Shown one piece after another: positions 8,289-18,024 of a stretch of 39,651 bases of DNA. Made by a program: the position numbers and the translations under genes. The notes beneath the pieces were generated by a model. The model was not told where the DNA came from and did not search any database. It saw nothing but the letters and a program-made list of their open reading frames with translations. Every line of letters begins with the position of its first letter. Position 1 is the stretch's first letter. The DNA is from Phycisphaerae bacterium. Its GTDB lineage: Bacteria; Planctomycetota; Phycisphaerae; Phycisphaerales; SM1A02. The stretch is from the NCBI GenBank assembly GCA_002709295.1, contig PAQL01000039.1, forward strand, positions 1 through 39,651, written 5' to 3'.

Positions 8289-8294
8289 TAGAAT
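8289..8294 (+). promoter_or_regulatory. Probable -10 (TAGAAT) of ctaA
   Basis: TAGAAT matches five of six consensus bases and sits 49 bp before ATG 8344. The leader contains GGAG about 10 nt before the start. No good -35 is seen. The rest of the 262-bp ctaB-ctaA gap shows only GATCCGGT-type short direct repeats (8209-8233) and nothing I can assign. Confidence 0.4.
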
Positions 8295-8343
8295 CCCCCT
8301 TTCCTCCGCAGCGAAACCGGAGTGACCTCGGAGTCCTGATCGC

Positions 8344-9714
8344 ATGAGTGATCCAAGCCCATCCCCAGCCGATCGCCGCAGCCTGGTTCTGGGCTTCGGG
8401 TTCGCCACCGCGACCGCGATGTGGGCGCTGGGTTACGTGGCCTTCATGAACCCCGGCTTCATCCTCGGCGAGATCGTCTTCGTCCTTGAACTGCTCCTGA
8501 TCAGCGCGGGCGGAGCATTCGCCGGACGACGGCTTGGAAAGATCTCCGCCGGCCTCTGGACGGGCGTGGTCTCGGCGGTCGTGAACCTGCTGATCATCGG
8601 AAGCATCGTCCGGGGCGGCGGATCGGATCTGATTCTCTGGATCGCCGGACTCTTCATCGGATCGGGAATCCTTGGTGCCATCGGCGCCGCCGTCGGCCGG
8701 ATCGGTTTCGATCCGGACCGCCCCTGTCGGCTCGACCCCAGCGGCTTCTTCTCGCTGGTCGCGGCGGCGACGGTGTTCGTCCTGATCGTCACCGGGGGAC
8801 TGGTGACCAGCATGGAGGCCGGCCTGGCGGTGCCCGACTGGCCGAACTCCTTCGGGCACAACATGCTGCTCTATCCGCTCAGCGAGATGACCGGTGGCAT
8901 CTTCTACGAGCATGCTCACCGCCTGTACGGCATGCTGGTGGGCTTCACCTCGCTGGTGCTGCTCGCACTGGTCTGGATCCATGACAAGCGGGGCTGGGTG
9001 CGAGGATTCACCTTCGTGATCTTCGCGATGGTCTGCCTGCAGGGCCTGATGGGCGGACTCCGAGTGACCGGACACCTCACCGACAGCCAGGTGGACGTCC
9101 GCCCGAACACCGCACTGGCGATCGCCCATGGGATGTTCGGACAACTCACCTTCATGGCCTTCGTGGTGCTGGCCGCCGTCTCCAGCCGACGCTGGCGGGA
9201 TGCCTCGATTCGCCCGGTGGTCGTTCCCGAGGCCGGTGGCGATCGAAACTGGTCGATGATCCTCGTGGCGGCGATCATCCTGCAGCTCTTCCTCGGTGCG
9301 TGCTATCGACACCTCGCGACACCGCCCCTCGACGGTGCCCCGAAGCCCGAGGCACCAGCCTGGGCGATGCACGGCCACCTGACCTTCTCGATGGTGGTTC
9401 TCGTGGTCGCCTTCATCGCCGGCATCCGCGCCAGCACCCGCAAGGAGGTCGGCGTCCTCGTGGTGCCGGGATTCGGAAGAGCGGTGAACGCTCTCGTGGG
9501 CATCCAGTTCCTGCTCGGGATCATCGCCTTCGTGACCACGGTCATCCGCAAGACCACCGAGATCCCGGTCTGGGAGCTGGTGCCCACCTCTGCCCACCAG
9601 GCCAACGGCGCCCTCCTTCTCGCGGCGGCCGCAGCCCTGATGGTCACGGTCCGGCGGTACGAATGCCCCGATCCGGCATCGAGCGACGTGCCCCGCGAGC
9701 CTCTGCCCGCCTGA
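8344..9714 (+). CDS. ctaA: Heme A synthase with extra N-terminal four-helix domain
   Basis: This membrane enzyme oxidises heme O to heme A for the caa3 oxidase. Residues ~135-450 are the COX15/CtaA domain: VTGGLVTSMEAGLAVPDWPNSFG, FYEHAHRLYGMLVG, GGLRVTGHLTDSQVDVRPNTALAIAHGMFGQ, WAMHGHLTFSM and SAHQANGALLL. These carry the four heme-ligand histidines in the order expected for the eight-helix core. Residues 1-130 are unusual. They form about four extra hydrophobic helices (14-33, 38-58, 68-88, 94-117) rich in Gly and Ala, with no family I recognise. At 456 residues the protein is longer than common CtaA (~300-350). It is convergent with the oxidase locus and divergent from ctaB. Confidence 0.92.
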   Translation: MSDPSPSPADRRSLVLGFGFATATAMWALGYVAFMNPGFILGEIVFVLELLLISAGGAFAGRRLGKISAGLWTGVVSAVVNLLIIGSIVRGGGSDLILWIAGLFIGSGILGAIGAAVGRIGFDPDRPCRLDPSGFFSLVAAATVFVLIVTGGLVTSMEAGLAVPDWPNSFGHNMLLYPLSEMTGGIFYEHAHRLYGMLVGFTSLVLLALVWIHDKRGWVRGFTFVIFAMVCLQGLMGGLRVTGHLTDSQVDVRPNTALAIAHGMFGQLTFMAFVVLAAVSSRRWRDASIRPVVVPEAGGDRNWSMILVAAIILQLFLGACYRHLATPPLDGAPKPEAPAWAMHGHLTFSMVVLVVAFIAGIRASTRKEVGVLVVPGFGRAVNALVGIQFLLGIIAFVTTVIRKTTEIPVWELVPTSAHQANGALLLAAAAALMVTVRRYECPDPASSDVPREPLPA

Positions 9715-9718
9715 TCCA

Positions 9719-9739
9719 CCCCGGCGATGGTGTCCGGGG
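9719..9739. terminator. Hairpin between convergent ctaA and second ctaE
   Basis: CCCCGG and CCGGGG form a 6-bp stem with a 9-nt loop in the 34-bp gap between convergent genes. A second GGGGC-AGG-GCCCC pairing overlaps it at 9736-9748. There is no T-run, so this is a plausible bidirectional terminator but not a textbook one. Confidence 0.4.
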
Positions 9740-9748
9740 CAGGGCCCC

Positions 9749-10345
9749 TCAGACGCTCGTCGCCCACCAGAGGGTGGCGTAGAGGCCGAGCCAGGCGACG
9801 TCGAGGAAGTGCCAGTACATACCCACGTAGGTCACACCTCGGTGGTTCTCCACCGAATACTCGTGACGGCGAGCACGCTCGGTGACCACGGCCATGGGAA
9901 TGATCCCGCCGAGGACATGCAGAGCGTGCAGGGCCGTGAGGACGTAGAAGGTCCAGGACCACAGGTCCGTGTCAAGGCCGATGCCCAGATCGAGCAGCTC
10001 CCACCACGCGATGCCCTGGGCCATGAGGAAGAGGATCGCCAGTACGAAGGTCGCGATCATCCAGCGGGCCAGTCCCGGCCCGTCACCGACGCGAGCCGAC
10101 CTGTTCGCCGCGACCATGGTGCCGCTGGAGATGACGAGCACCACCGTACTGGCCAGCAGGACGGGAGGAAGACCCACCTCCCCGCCCGGAGGCCATGATC
10201 CCGGATCCTGAAGCCTGACCACCACCACGGCGAGGATCGTGGCTGCGAACACCATGACCAGGGAGATGATGAAGCACGCCATCCCGAACACCCCGGCGTT
10301 CGCACGCTCCTGCGGGTCCTCGAATGGCGAGACCGTGTTGGCCAT
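9749..10345 (-). CDS. Heme-copper oxidase subunit III family protein (second copy)
   Basis: The 198-residue product has about five membrane helices and a subunit III signature (ALHALHVLGG, HRGVTYVGMYWHFLDVAWLGLYATL). It closes the oxidase locus and is distinct from the longer subunit III gene at 10901-11872. Its N-terminus (NTVSPFEDPQERANAGVFGMACFI) and short length resemble the compact subunit III of some caa3 and bacterial oxidases. Either it is a second structural subunit or it belongs to a variant complex; the sequence does not decide. ATG 10345 is preceded by GGA about 10 nt upstream. A strong hairpin lies between it and ctaF. Confidence 0.85.
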   Translation of the reverse strand: MANTVSPFEDPQERANAGVFGMACFIISLVMVFAATILAVVVVRLQDPGSWPPGGEVGLPPVLLASTVVLVISSGTMVAANRSARVGDGPGLARWMIATFVLAILFLMAQGIAWWELLDLGIGLDTDLWSWTFYVLTALHALHVLGGIIPMAVVTERARRHEYSVENHRGVTYVGMYWHFLDVAWLGLYATLWWATSV

Positions 10346-10377
10346 GGGCTTGGTTTCCGATGCTCCGGAGGAACGAA

Positions 10378-10401
10378 GGAACCCCGGCGTAGCGGGGTTC
10401 C
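10378..10401 (-). other. Intercistronic hairpin upstream of second subunit III gene
   Basis: GGAACCCCG-GCGTAG-CGGGGTTCC is a perfect 9-bp stem with a 6-nt loop, 33 nt before ATG 10345 in an 87-bp gap. No U-run follows on the transcript strand. It may act as an attenuator, processing site or mRNA 3' stabiliser that sets the second subunit III apart from the rest of the operon. Confidence 0.6.
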
Positions 10402-10432
10402 GATTCCAGACGCGGGGAATCGGCCGGTGGAA

Positions 10433-10852
10433 TCAGTCGAGTTGGGCCTTCTGGGTGATGGGAGCTCCCGGAGCCACCATGTCCAGGGTCTCCTGAACAT
10501 CGTCGGGGTTGCCGGCGATGATCTGCGGCGAGTACTGACCGGAATCCATCAGCACGAAGACCATCAGCAGCACCGCGAACAGGATTGATCCCACCAGCAT
10601 CAATGCGTTGAAGGGCCGGTCCCATCGCAGGTGCATGAAGTAGAGGCAGACGAGAGTCGCCTTGAAACCGGCGATCGAGAGTGCGATCGGCATGTTCAGC
10701 TCACCGGCGTCGACGGCATGAACCGCGACCGTGAGCACGGTGAGGACGATGAGGGCCAGAGCGGTTCCCACCAGGGGACCGTAGCCGACGATGTGGGCGA
10801 GACCGTGTTCCTCGTGCTCTTCGTGGTGGTTGGCTTCGGCTTCTTGGGCCAT
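10433..10852 (-). CDS. ctaF: Cytochrome c oxidase subunit IV family protein
   Basis: This small membrane subunit of caa3/aa3-type oxidases has 139 residues. Three helices are visible at about 25-47, 55-77 and 84-105, with the family-typical FKATLVCLYFMHLRWDRPFNALM between the second and third. The N-terminal tail is rich in His and Glu (NHHEEHEEHG), one of several His-rich segments in this locus. The C-terminal ~30 residues are hydrophilic. It follows ctaE by 48 bp on the same strand. The role is structural and assembly-related in the oxidase. Confidence 0.88.
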   Translation of the reverse strand: MAQEAEANHHEEHEEHGLAHIVGYGPLVGTALALIVLTVLTVAVHAVDAGELNMPIALSIAGFKATLVCLYFMHLRWDRPFNALMLVGSILFAVLLMVFVLMDSGQYSPQIIAGNPDDVQETLDMVAPGAPITQKAQLD

Positions 10853-10900
10853 GGCTGCAATTCCGTGAACGGGGTCGGGGACGATCGGGATCCGAACCGG

Positions 10901-11872
10901 TCAGTGGATGAGATAGAAGAGAGGGAACAGGAAGATCCAGATCAGGTCGACGATGTGCCAGTAGAGACCACCCAGATCGACCGGCGTGAAGTATCTCGGG
11001 CCGAAGTCGCCTCGGTGGGCCCGCCAGATGAGCCACCCGATAAGACCCATGCCGATGATGACGTGGATTCCGTGCAGCCCGGTCATGCAGAAGTAGATGC
11101 CGAAGAACAGGTGGGTGTTGACGGGCATCTCGGGATCGCTCAGATGCTGCTTCCCATGACCCTTGCCGGCGTCGTGGGTGTCCGCCTCCTCGATGGCGGC
11201 CTCCTCGGCGGCGATGGGCGCCGCGAGACCTCTCGGTCCGATCGCTGCGTTGGCGACACTCGAGGCCGCCTCCTCGGGGCGATTGACGATCGAGGCCATC
11301 GACTCGACTCGCGCGTTTTCGGCACTGACTCCCTGCTGGGCGGTGAAGATCGGCGTGAGCAGATCCTCTTCGACCTCGGCAAGGTCGTCCGCCTGCTGTT
11401 CGTCGACCGGATCGTAGAACCCGGTGCCCCACACAAGGTTCTCGTGGAACTTGTGGTTGTACTCGAAGGCCTTGATCACGAGGAAGCCCACGGCACCGGC
11501 CATGGTGAGCCACAGACAGATGCAGAGCAGACGCTTCCTGCCCTCCTGGGCATACCGGACCGCGAGAGCCATGGTGAGGCTCGAGGCGATGAGAACGCAG
11601 GTGTTCAGGCCACCCATCATCGTGTCGAGGTAGAGACTCGCGTAGGAGAACACCTCGGGATTTCGAGCACGAAGCACCACGTACGCCGCGAACAAGGCAC
11701 CGAAGAACAGCACCTCCGTCGCAAGGAACAGCCACATTCCGAGCTTTCCGGAATCGAGCTGCTGTTCCATCGATTCGAAATGGTGGGCGAGGTGCGGATC
11801 ATGCCCGTGGCCGTGGTCGTCGTGACCATGGTCGTCCGCGTGATCCGAGGGATTGGCCTGGATGGAAGACAT
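10901..11872 (-). CDS. ctaE: Cytochrome c oxidase subunit III with large loop insertion
   Basis: The 323-residue subunit III starts with a His/Asp-rich tail (residues 10-31, DHADDHGHDDHGHGHD). A first helix block follows (GMWLFLATEVLFFGALFAAYVVLRARNPE). Helices at ~87-105 and 115-135 come next, then the block from LFFGIYFCMTGLHGIHVIIGMG to the C-terminal VDLGGLYWHIVDLIWIFLFPLFYLI. Residues ~152-250 are an unusual hydrophilic, Ala/Glu-rich insertion in an inter-helix loop where the family normally has a short turn. ATG 11872 has GGAG eight bases upstream. It lies between ctaD and ctaF in the caa3 operon. The identity is firm; the insertion's role is unknown. Confidence 0.9.
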   Translation of the reverse strand: MSSIQANPSDHADDHGHDDHGHGHDPHLAHHFESMEQQLDSGKLGMWLFLATEVLFFGALFAAYVVLRARNPEVFSYASLYLDTMMGGLNTCVLIASSLTMALAVRYAQEGRKRLLCICLWLTMAGAVGFLVIKAFEYNHKFHENLVWGTGFYDPVDEQQADDLAEVEEDLLTPIFTAQQGVSAENARVESMASIVNRPEEAASSVANAAIGPRGLAAPIAAEEAAIEEADTHDAGKGHGKQHLSDPEMPVNTHLFFGIYFCMTGLHGIHVIIGMGLIGWLIWRAHRGDFGPRYFTPVDLGGLYWHIVDLIWIFLFPLFYLIH

Positions 11873-11923
11873 CCGATTGGCTCCGTGTCTGACTCGACCG
11901 CTGTCGGCCGCGATTGAATCCGG

Positions 11924-13633
<1,710 letters not shown>

Positions 13634-13656
13634 CGGAAACCTCAGAGCAAATGTTC

Positions 13657-13672
13657 GGTCGGACGTCCGACC
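13657..13672 (-). other. 16-bp perfect palindrome upstream of ctaD
   Basis: GGTCGGACGTCCGACC is self-complementary and lies 24 bp before ATG 13633. As RNA it would form a 6-bp stem with an ACGT loop; as DNA it could be an operator. A weaker stem (CGAAGA/TCTTCG) lies about 25 bp further upstream. Confidence 0.55.
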
Positions 13673-13736
13673 CTTCGGGGTGCCTGTCTGGTCGATCGCG
13701 AAGACGTCGGCGATCTTCGATTCGTGGTTCGTTCCG

Positions 13737-13775
13737 GCGGCCACCCCGACCGTCGGCAGAACCTGTGGTGGCCGC
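13737..13775 (-). terminator. Strong hairpin just after ctaC
   Basis: GCGGCCACC and GGTGGCCGC pair perfectly over 9 bp. The 21-nt loop contains a second mini-stem, CCGA-CCG-TCGG. It begins 16 nt after the ctaC stop, inside the ctaC-ctaD gap. There is no U-run, so partial termination or 3'-end protection of the upstream act-ctaC message is more likely than full termination. Confidence 0.45.
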
Positions 13776-13790
13776 TCGCTCGGCCTGCTT

Positions 13791-15080
13791 CTACTCGGAC
13801 TCCGTTCCCTCTCCGCCTGCGGCGGACACCGAGGGCAGTGTGCCCTTGAATCTGCCGGCGGCGTCGAACTCGTCGATCTTCGCCATCATCATGATGAGAC
13901 CGTCGATGCCGCGTTCGTCGATCTGGCCGCGGAAGTGTGGCATGTTGGGTCCGTATCCCGCAACCAGAAGCTCGCCCGGGTTGAGGATCGAGGCCCGGAT
14001 GTAGTCCTCCGGGGTGCCGTAGAGCTTTCCTTCGCCGATGTAGTCGGCGAGGGTGGTGCCGGGCTTCCCCTTGGTGCCGCCGGTCACCGGCGTGGTGCCG
14101 TCCTTGGTCCGCTTCCAGACGTCGCCCAGACCAGCCAGCGAGCCGGACGTGGGATCTCCCCAGGAAGGACCGGTGTTGGCTCCGCCGTCGATGGTGTGAC
14201 AGTTGGAGCACTTGGAGTAGAGCCTCGGCCCCGCGACCGCATAGAGATCCTCGTCGGGCACGCTGTCGAGCCAGCGTGCCTGCTCCTCCTCCCAGGCCTC
14301 GAAGTCGTCCTGAGGAAGCACGTAGACCACCCGGTTCATGTTGGAATGACCGGTTCCGCAGTACTCGGTGCAGAACAGGTAGTGGCCGGTCTCGACGGAA
14401 GTGTCGGATTCCGGGAATCCCGCGATCTCGTCCGCCTGGAACCAGAGATAGGAGTACCGACCGGGAACGACGTCCTTCTTCACCCGGAAGGCCGGGATGT
14501 AGAGGCTGTGCAGAACGTCGGAGCTCCTCATGATCAGCTTGACGGGCTGGCCAACGGGCACGATGAGGTTCTCACTGGTCGCGCCGTTGGGGTACTTGAA
14601 TCCCCATCCCCACTTGAACGCGGTGACCCGGATCTCGTAGGAATCCTTGGGTGGGGTCGAGAGATCGAGGAAGCCCTTGAAGCCCATGAAGAAGATGGCG
14701 ATGCAGAGGAGAAGCGGAACCACGGTCCAGCCGACCTCGAGCGGCGTGTTGTGGAGCGGAGCATCGGCCTGATAGACGACTTCGTTCCCCTTCTGGCGGT
14801 ACTTCCAGGTGAAGTACACGAGGGCGATCACGATGCCCGCGAAGCAGATGTAGCAGAGCCAGGTGATCGCCATGAACGCCCAGTCCATGCTGGGTGCCAG
14901 CGTGCTCTGCGGCTCGGGAAGCCAGAAGGTTCCACCGAGATCACGCATCGGCCGTCCGGTCTCCTCGACGATTTCCGTGGTGGCCTGCGCGGCCTGCACG
15001 GTCTCTTCCGCCGGAGCGGTGGACTGCGCGACGGTCGCGGCGAGCGGGGTCAGGATGTTTTCGAGAAGGTTCGGCATCAT
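13791..15080 (-). CDS. ctaC: Cytochrome c oxidase subunit II fused to cytochrome c (caa3)
   Basis: This subunit receives electrons through its own heme c and passes them via CuA to subunit I. From the ATG pair at 15080 it has 429 residues. Two membrane helices lie at ~67-92 and ~115-138. The cupredoxin domain at ~145-265 has CuA ligands His191, Cys237, Glu239, Cys241, His245 and Met248 ([12 protein letters not shown]). A cytochrome c domain follows, with CSNCH at 291-295 and probable Met ligand 380 (GPNMPHF). The frame extends upstream to a GTG at 15197, but that would overlap sco. The chosen start lies 34 bp after the sco stop, though it lacks a clear Shine-Dalgarno sequence. The fused heme c makes it a caa3-type oxidase. 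Confidence 0.95.
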   Translation of the reverse strand: MMPNLLENILTPLAATVAQSTAPAEETVQAAQATTEIVEETGRPMRDLGGTFWLPEPQSTLAPSMDWAFMAITWLCYICFAGIVIALVYFTWKYRQKGNEVVYQADAPLHNTPLEVGWTVVPLLLCIAIFFMGFKGFLDLSTPPKDSYEIRVTAFKWGWGFKYPNGATSENLIVPVGQPVKLIMRSSDVLHSLYIPAFRVKKDVVPGRYSYLWFQADEIAGFPESDTSVETGHYLFCTEYCGTGHSNMNRVVYVLPQDDFEAWEEEQARWLDSVPDEDLYAVAGPRLYSKCSNCHTIDGGANTGPSWGDPTSGSLAGLGDVWKRTKDGTTPVTGGTKGKPGTTLADYIGEGKLYGTPEDYIRASILNPGELLVAGYGPNMPHFRGQIDERGIDGLIMMMAKIDEFDAAGRFKGTLPSVSAAGGEGTESE

Positions 15081-15114
15081 CGTGTTCGTCGAAAGAGTTT
15101 CGGACAGATCGGAG

Positions 15115-16074
15115 TCAGGAATCGTTTCCGGTGGTGGGAGCCGGCGAGGGTGACTGGACGACACGGTTTCGGTCGCGAAGCCAGAGCAATCCGACACCGC
15201 AGACCATGACCAGCACCGTGGCGACCCCCCCCAGCTGCATCACCCGGAAGGCGAAGAGGTGGTAGGAGCCTGAATCCGGATCGTAGACGTGGCACCAGAG
15301 GATGAATCGCTGGAGGGTCGATCCGATCCGTCCCTCGCTGCCCTCCATGATGGCGAAGCGAAGGGTCTTGGGCTGGTAGTCGACCCCGTAGAGGTAACGG
15401 GAGATCCGACCGTCGGGGGTGATGATGAAGAGAGCGGCCGCGTGGGCGTACTCGCCATCCTCCTGTCGAGCGAAGCCGAAGCCCACTGCATCCGCGAGCG
15501 CCTTGGAGTTCTCTCCCGGTCCGGTCAGGAAGTGGAAGCCCCTCGAAGCGCCTGGCCGGTCGTACCTGAGCAGATAGCCCTTCTCCTTGAGCTCCGCGAT
15601 GTCCGGCCCCTCCTCGGGGTTCACGCTCACCGAGACGAGATCGAAGTCCTTGCCGGCGGTGAGATCCTCGACGCCGAGCAGGCCTTCCATCGCCTGATTG
15701 AGGACGAGGTCGCACAGCATCGGGCACCGGTAGTAGCCCATCTGCAGGATGGCGGGTCGGGTTCCATCGATGATGTCGCCGAGCCGGACCGCCTCCCCCT
15801 GCTCGTTGACGAACTCCAGATCCAGGGGAAGTCGCTCGTCGAGGTGCTCGATGATGTCGACGCCCTGGAGCTCGTCGGGGAGATCGTCATTGAAGTCGGA
15901 GGGTGGTGCGTTGAGGGTGGATCCCCCGTCGGCCTCCTGCAGGGGTGCACCCGTGGCCGGCGACAGGAGGATCCCGAGGATCGGAAGCACCGCGGCCAGA
16001 GTCCACGACACCATCGCGGCGGGCCGCACTGGTCCGCCGGATCCGGTCGAGGTTGTCCGCTCCATGTCGGTCAT
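15115..16074 (-). CDS. sco: SCO1/SenC-family copper chaperone
   Basis: Thioredoxin-fold SCO proteins deliver copper to the CuA site of oxidase subunit II, encoded directly downstream. The protein has 319 residues. An N-terminal hydrophobic segment at ~20-42 is a signal or anchor. The thioredoxin-like domain spans ~75-265 with the copper-binding YYRCPMLCDLVL (CxxxC) and the distal His in GEYAHAAALFIITPDGRISRYLYG. A second membrane helix lies near the C-terminus (~275-300), which is longer than minimal SCO proteins. ATG 16074 overlaps the stop of the upstream small gene by 4 bp. Confidence 0.92.
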   Translation of the reverse strand: MTDMERTTSTGSGGPVRPAAMVSWTLAAVLPILGILLSPATGAPLQEADGGSTLNAPPSDFNDDLPDELQGVDIIEHLDERLPLDLEFVNEQGEAVRLGDIIDGTRPAILQMGYYRCPMLCDLVLNQAMEGLLGVEDLTAGKDFDLVSVSVNPEEGPDIAELKEKGYLLRYDRPGASRGFHFLTGPGENSKALADAVGFGFARQEDGEYAHAAALFIITPDGRISRYLYGVDYQPKTLRFAIMEGSEGRIGSTLQRFILWCHVYDPDSGSYHLFAFRVMQLGGVATVLVMVCGVGLLWLRDRNRVVQSPSPAPTTGNDS

Positions 16075-16448
16075 CTGGTGGCCATAGTCCCCGAAGGTTC
16101 GGATTCCGCCTCCGAACGTGACCGTTCGTCGGCAAGCACGAGATCCATCGCCTGATTCACGGGTATGCGGATCCGCTTCACCGGGTTTCCGTCCGCATCC
16201 TCCATCTCGTAGGTCCCGTACTCCGTGAGGACCTTCTGCTGATCCAGCTTCAGCGTCTCGAGCGACATGGCGGGCCGATCGACGATCTTGCGGTCGATCT
16301 CGGCGTCCGCGAAGTCGAAGAACATCACCACGAGGCCCAGAACGGTGACCACCATCACGACCACGCTCACCACCGAGAGGAACCAGGTGGAACCGGCCTC
16401 CGGGTCGTCGAGCATCTCGGCATCGTCTTGAATCGGTTCGTCGCTCAT
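16071..16448 (-). CDS. Small single-pass membrane protein of the ACIII locus
   Basis: I do not recognise this as a named family. The product has 125 residues: an acidic N-terminus, one strong helix at ~22-44 (WFLSVVSVVVMVVTVLGLVVMFF), then a soluble domain of ~80 residues that includes EYGTYEMEDADGNPVKRIRIPVNQAMDLVLAD. That last pattern (tyrosine-glycine linker, then 'IPVNQAMDLV') resembles small proteins often placed between actF and sco in planctomycete loci. It may be an extra subunit or assembly factor of ACIII or the oxidase. It overlaps sco by 4 bp and follows actF after a 100-bp gap with no clear signal. Confidence 0.75.
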   Translation of the reverse strand: MSDEPIQDDAEMLDDPEAGSTWFLSVVSVVVMVVTVLGLVVMFFDFADAEIDRKIVDRPAMSLETLKLDQQKVLTEYGTYEMEDADGNPVKRIRIPVNQAMDLVLADERSRSEAESEPSGTMATR

Positions 16449-16548
16449 GAGTGGTTCGTCGTCTGTGGTGTTCGCAGAAGCGTCAGGGTCGGATCAGCCT
16501 TGGGCAGGAATCGGAGACGAATGCTCGCCCCCTCCTCAAGGCCCGATA

Positions 16549-18024
16549 TCACTGGTTTTCGAAGGCAAGGCTTTCGGAGAGTCGCGGATCTCTGATGGCG
16601 AGAAGCCGGTGGTTTCGGAACCGACGCATCGTCATCCAGATGTAGAGCCCGCCGACACCGGCGAGCATGGTGAAGTTCAGAGGATTGGTGATCCCGGTCG
16701 TGTCGTTCACGTGGGCCTCGACGACCTCCATGTAGGTCTCGGCCGTCATGATGTCCATGGGGATCACGGGCATGACCAGCCAGAAGAGATCCAGCCAGGC
16801 GAAGGCGAGCATCCAGATCGCGGCGACCATCAGGGCCCAGCGCATCCGCTTCACCCACTTCGAGATGATCGCCACGAAAGGGATCACGAAGTGGCCGAAG
16901 AGCAGCAGGAAGGAGATCGTTCCCCAGCCCCCGATCTGCCGGGCGAGGAACCATCCGGTCTCCTCGGGGATGTTGGCGTACCAGATCAGCATGTACTGGC
17001 TGAATCCGATGTAGGCCCAGAAGATCATGCCGAAGGCGAAGAGGAGCTTGCCGAGATCCTGATAGTGCTCGGCGTTGACCAGGCCCTGCAACCGGCCGAA
17101 CGACTGGAGTCGCTGGGTCGCGAGGATGATCATCGAGAAGCCCGTCGTGCAGCATCCGCAGAAGAAGTAGACGCCGAACATGGTGCTGAACCATCCCGGA
17201 CTGAGCGACATGATCCAGTCGAAGGCCGCGAAGGTGATCGTGAGACCGAATCCGATCGCCATCGGCCCGGACCACTTCTGCATGGTCGAGGTGAGTCCGA
17301 CCTCTCCGGACTCGTCCTGGGCGGTGCTTCGCTTCAGGTACCAGCGCCCTGCAAAGGCCCAGAAGACCACGTAGATCAGATTTCGGATCCAGAAGAACGT
17401 GGAGTTCAGGTACGCGACCTTGCCCGAGACGAGATCGTATTCCGCGGGGTTGTGGGACTTCATGGCCTCCATGTCGGCCCACGGGAAGACGATTCCGGGC
17501 CCCCATCCGGCATGACCATGACCGTGACCGCCGCCGTGTCCGTCTCCATGGCCGTCCCCGCCCCCGCCTCCGGCGCCGAGCGTGGCGGCCGGTTCGGACG
17601 AGTAGGAGACCTGGGCCATGTCGGGAGCGTCGAATGCATGCGAGGCGGCGGCATCGTGACTTCCGCCGCTCAGCCAGAGCACCACGAGGGGCACGAGGCC
17701 CAGCCATGCCCACTGGAGGTTTCCGGCGAGCAGTTCCGCGACCCGCCGCACCGTGGCGCTCCATCCGGCCCGGGCGAGGAACTGGATGAAGACGAAGAAG
17801 AGCGCGCCCAGCGAGATGGAGAGCACGAACATGTAGTTCTGCAGCCAGCTCTTCACGAAGAAGTCGTGAGTGGTCCCGAACATGCCGGTGAACCCGATCA
17901 CGGCGCTTGCAAGGAGGCCGCAGATGCCGACGATGGCGGCGGCCTGCTGGATCTTCTCGCCGGCCGTGCCCAGACGCACGTTCGAATCGGAGAGATCGGG
18001 TTTGCTGGCGTGGGAGCTGCTCAT
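16549..18024 (-). CDS. actF: ACIII subunit ActF (NrfD-like quinol-binding membrane subunit 2)
   Basis: ActF is one of two NrfD-family membrane subunits of alternative complex III, the quinol:cytochrome c oxidoreductase that replaces bc1. From ATG 18024 the protein has 491 residues and about ten helices. Typical segments are FIQFLARAGWSATVRRVAELL, WAFAGRWYLKRSTAQD, GLTITFAAFDWIMSLSPGWFSTMFGVYFF, FAFGMIFWAYIGFSQYMLIWYANIPEET and ALMVAAIWMLAFAWLDLFWLVMP. A Gly/His-rich loop (about residues 142-168, GDGHGDGHGGGHGHGHAG) is an oddity. The start overlaps the actE stop by 4 bp. A longer open frame upstream lies inside actE and is not used. Confidence 0.93.
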   Translation of the reverse strand: MSSSHASKPDLSDSNVRLGTAGEKIQQAAAIVGICGLLASAVIGFTGMFGTTHDFFVKSWLQNYMFVLSISLGALFFVFIQFLARAGWSATVRRVAELLAGNLQWAWLGLVPLVVLWLSGGSHDAAASHAFDAPDMAQVSYSSEPAATLGAGGGGGDGHGDGHGGGHGHGHAGWGPGIVFPWADMEAMKSHNPAEYDLVSGKVAYLNSTFFWIRNLIYVVFWAFAGRWYLKRSTAQDESGEVGLTSTMQKWSGPMAIGFGLTITFAAFDWIMSLSPGWFSTMFGVYFFCGCCTTGFSMIILATQRLQSFGRLQGLVNAEHYQDLGKLLFAFGMIFWAYIGFSQYMLIWYANIPEETGWFLARQIGGWGTISFLLLFGHFVIPFVAIISKWVKRMRWALMVAAIWMLAFAWLDLFWLVMPVIPMDIMTAETYMEVVEAHVNDTTGITNPLNFTMLAGVGGLYIWMTMRRFRNHRLLAIRDPRLSESLAFENQ

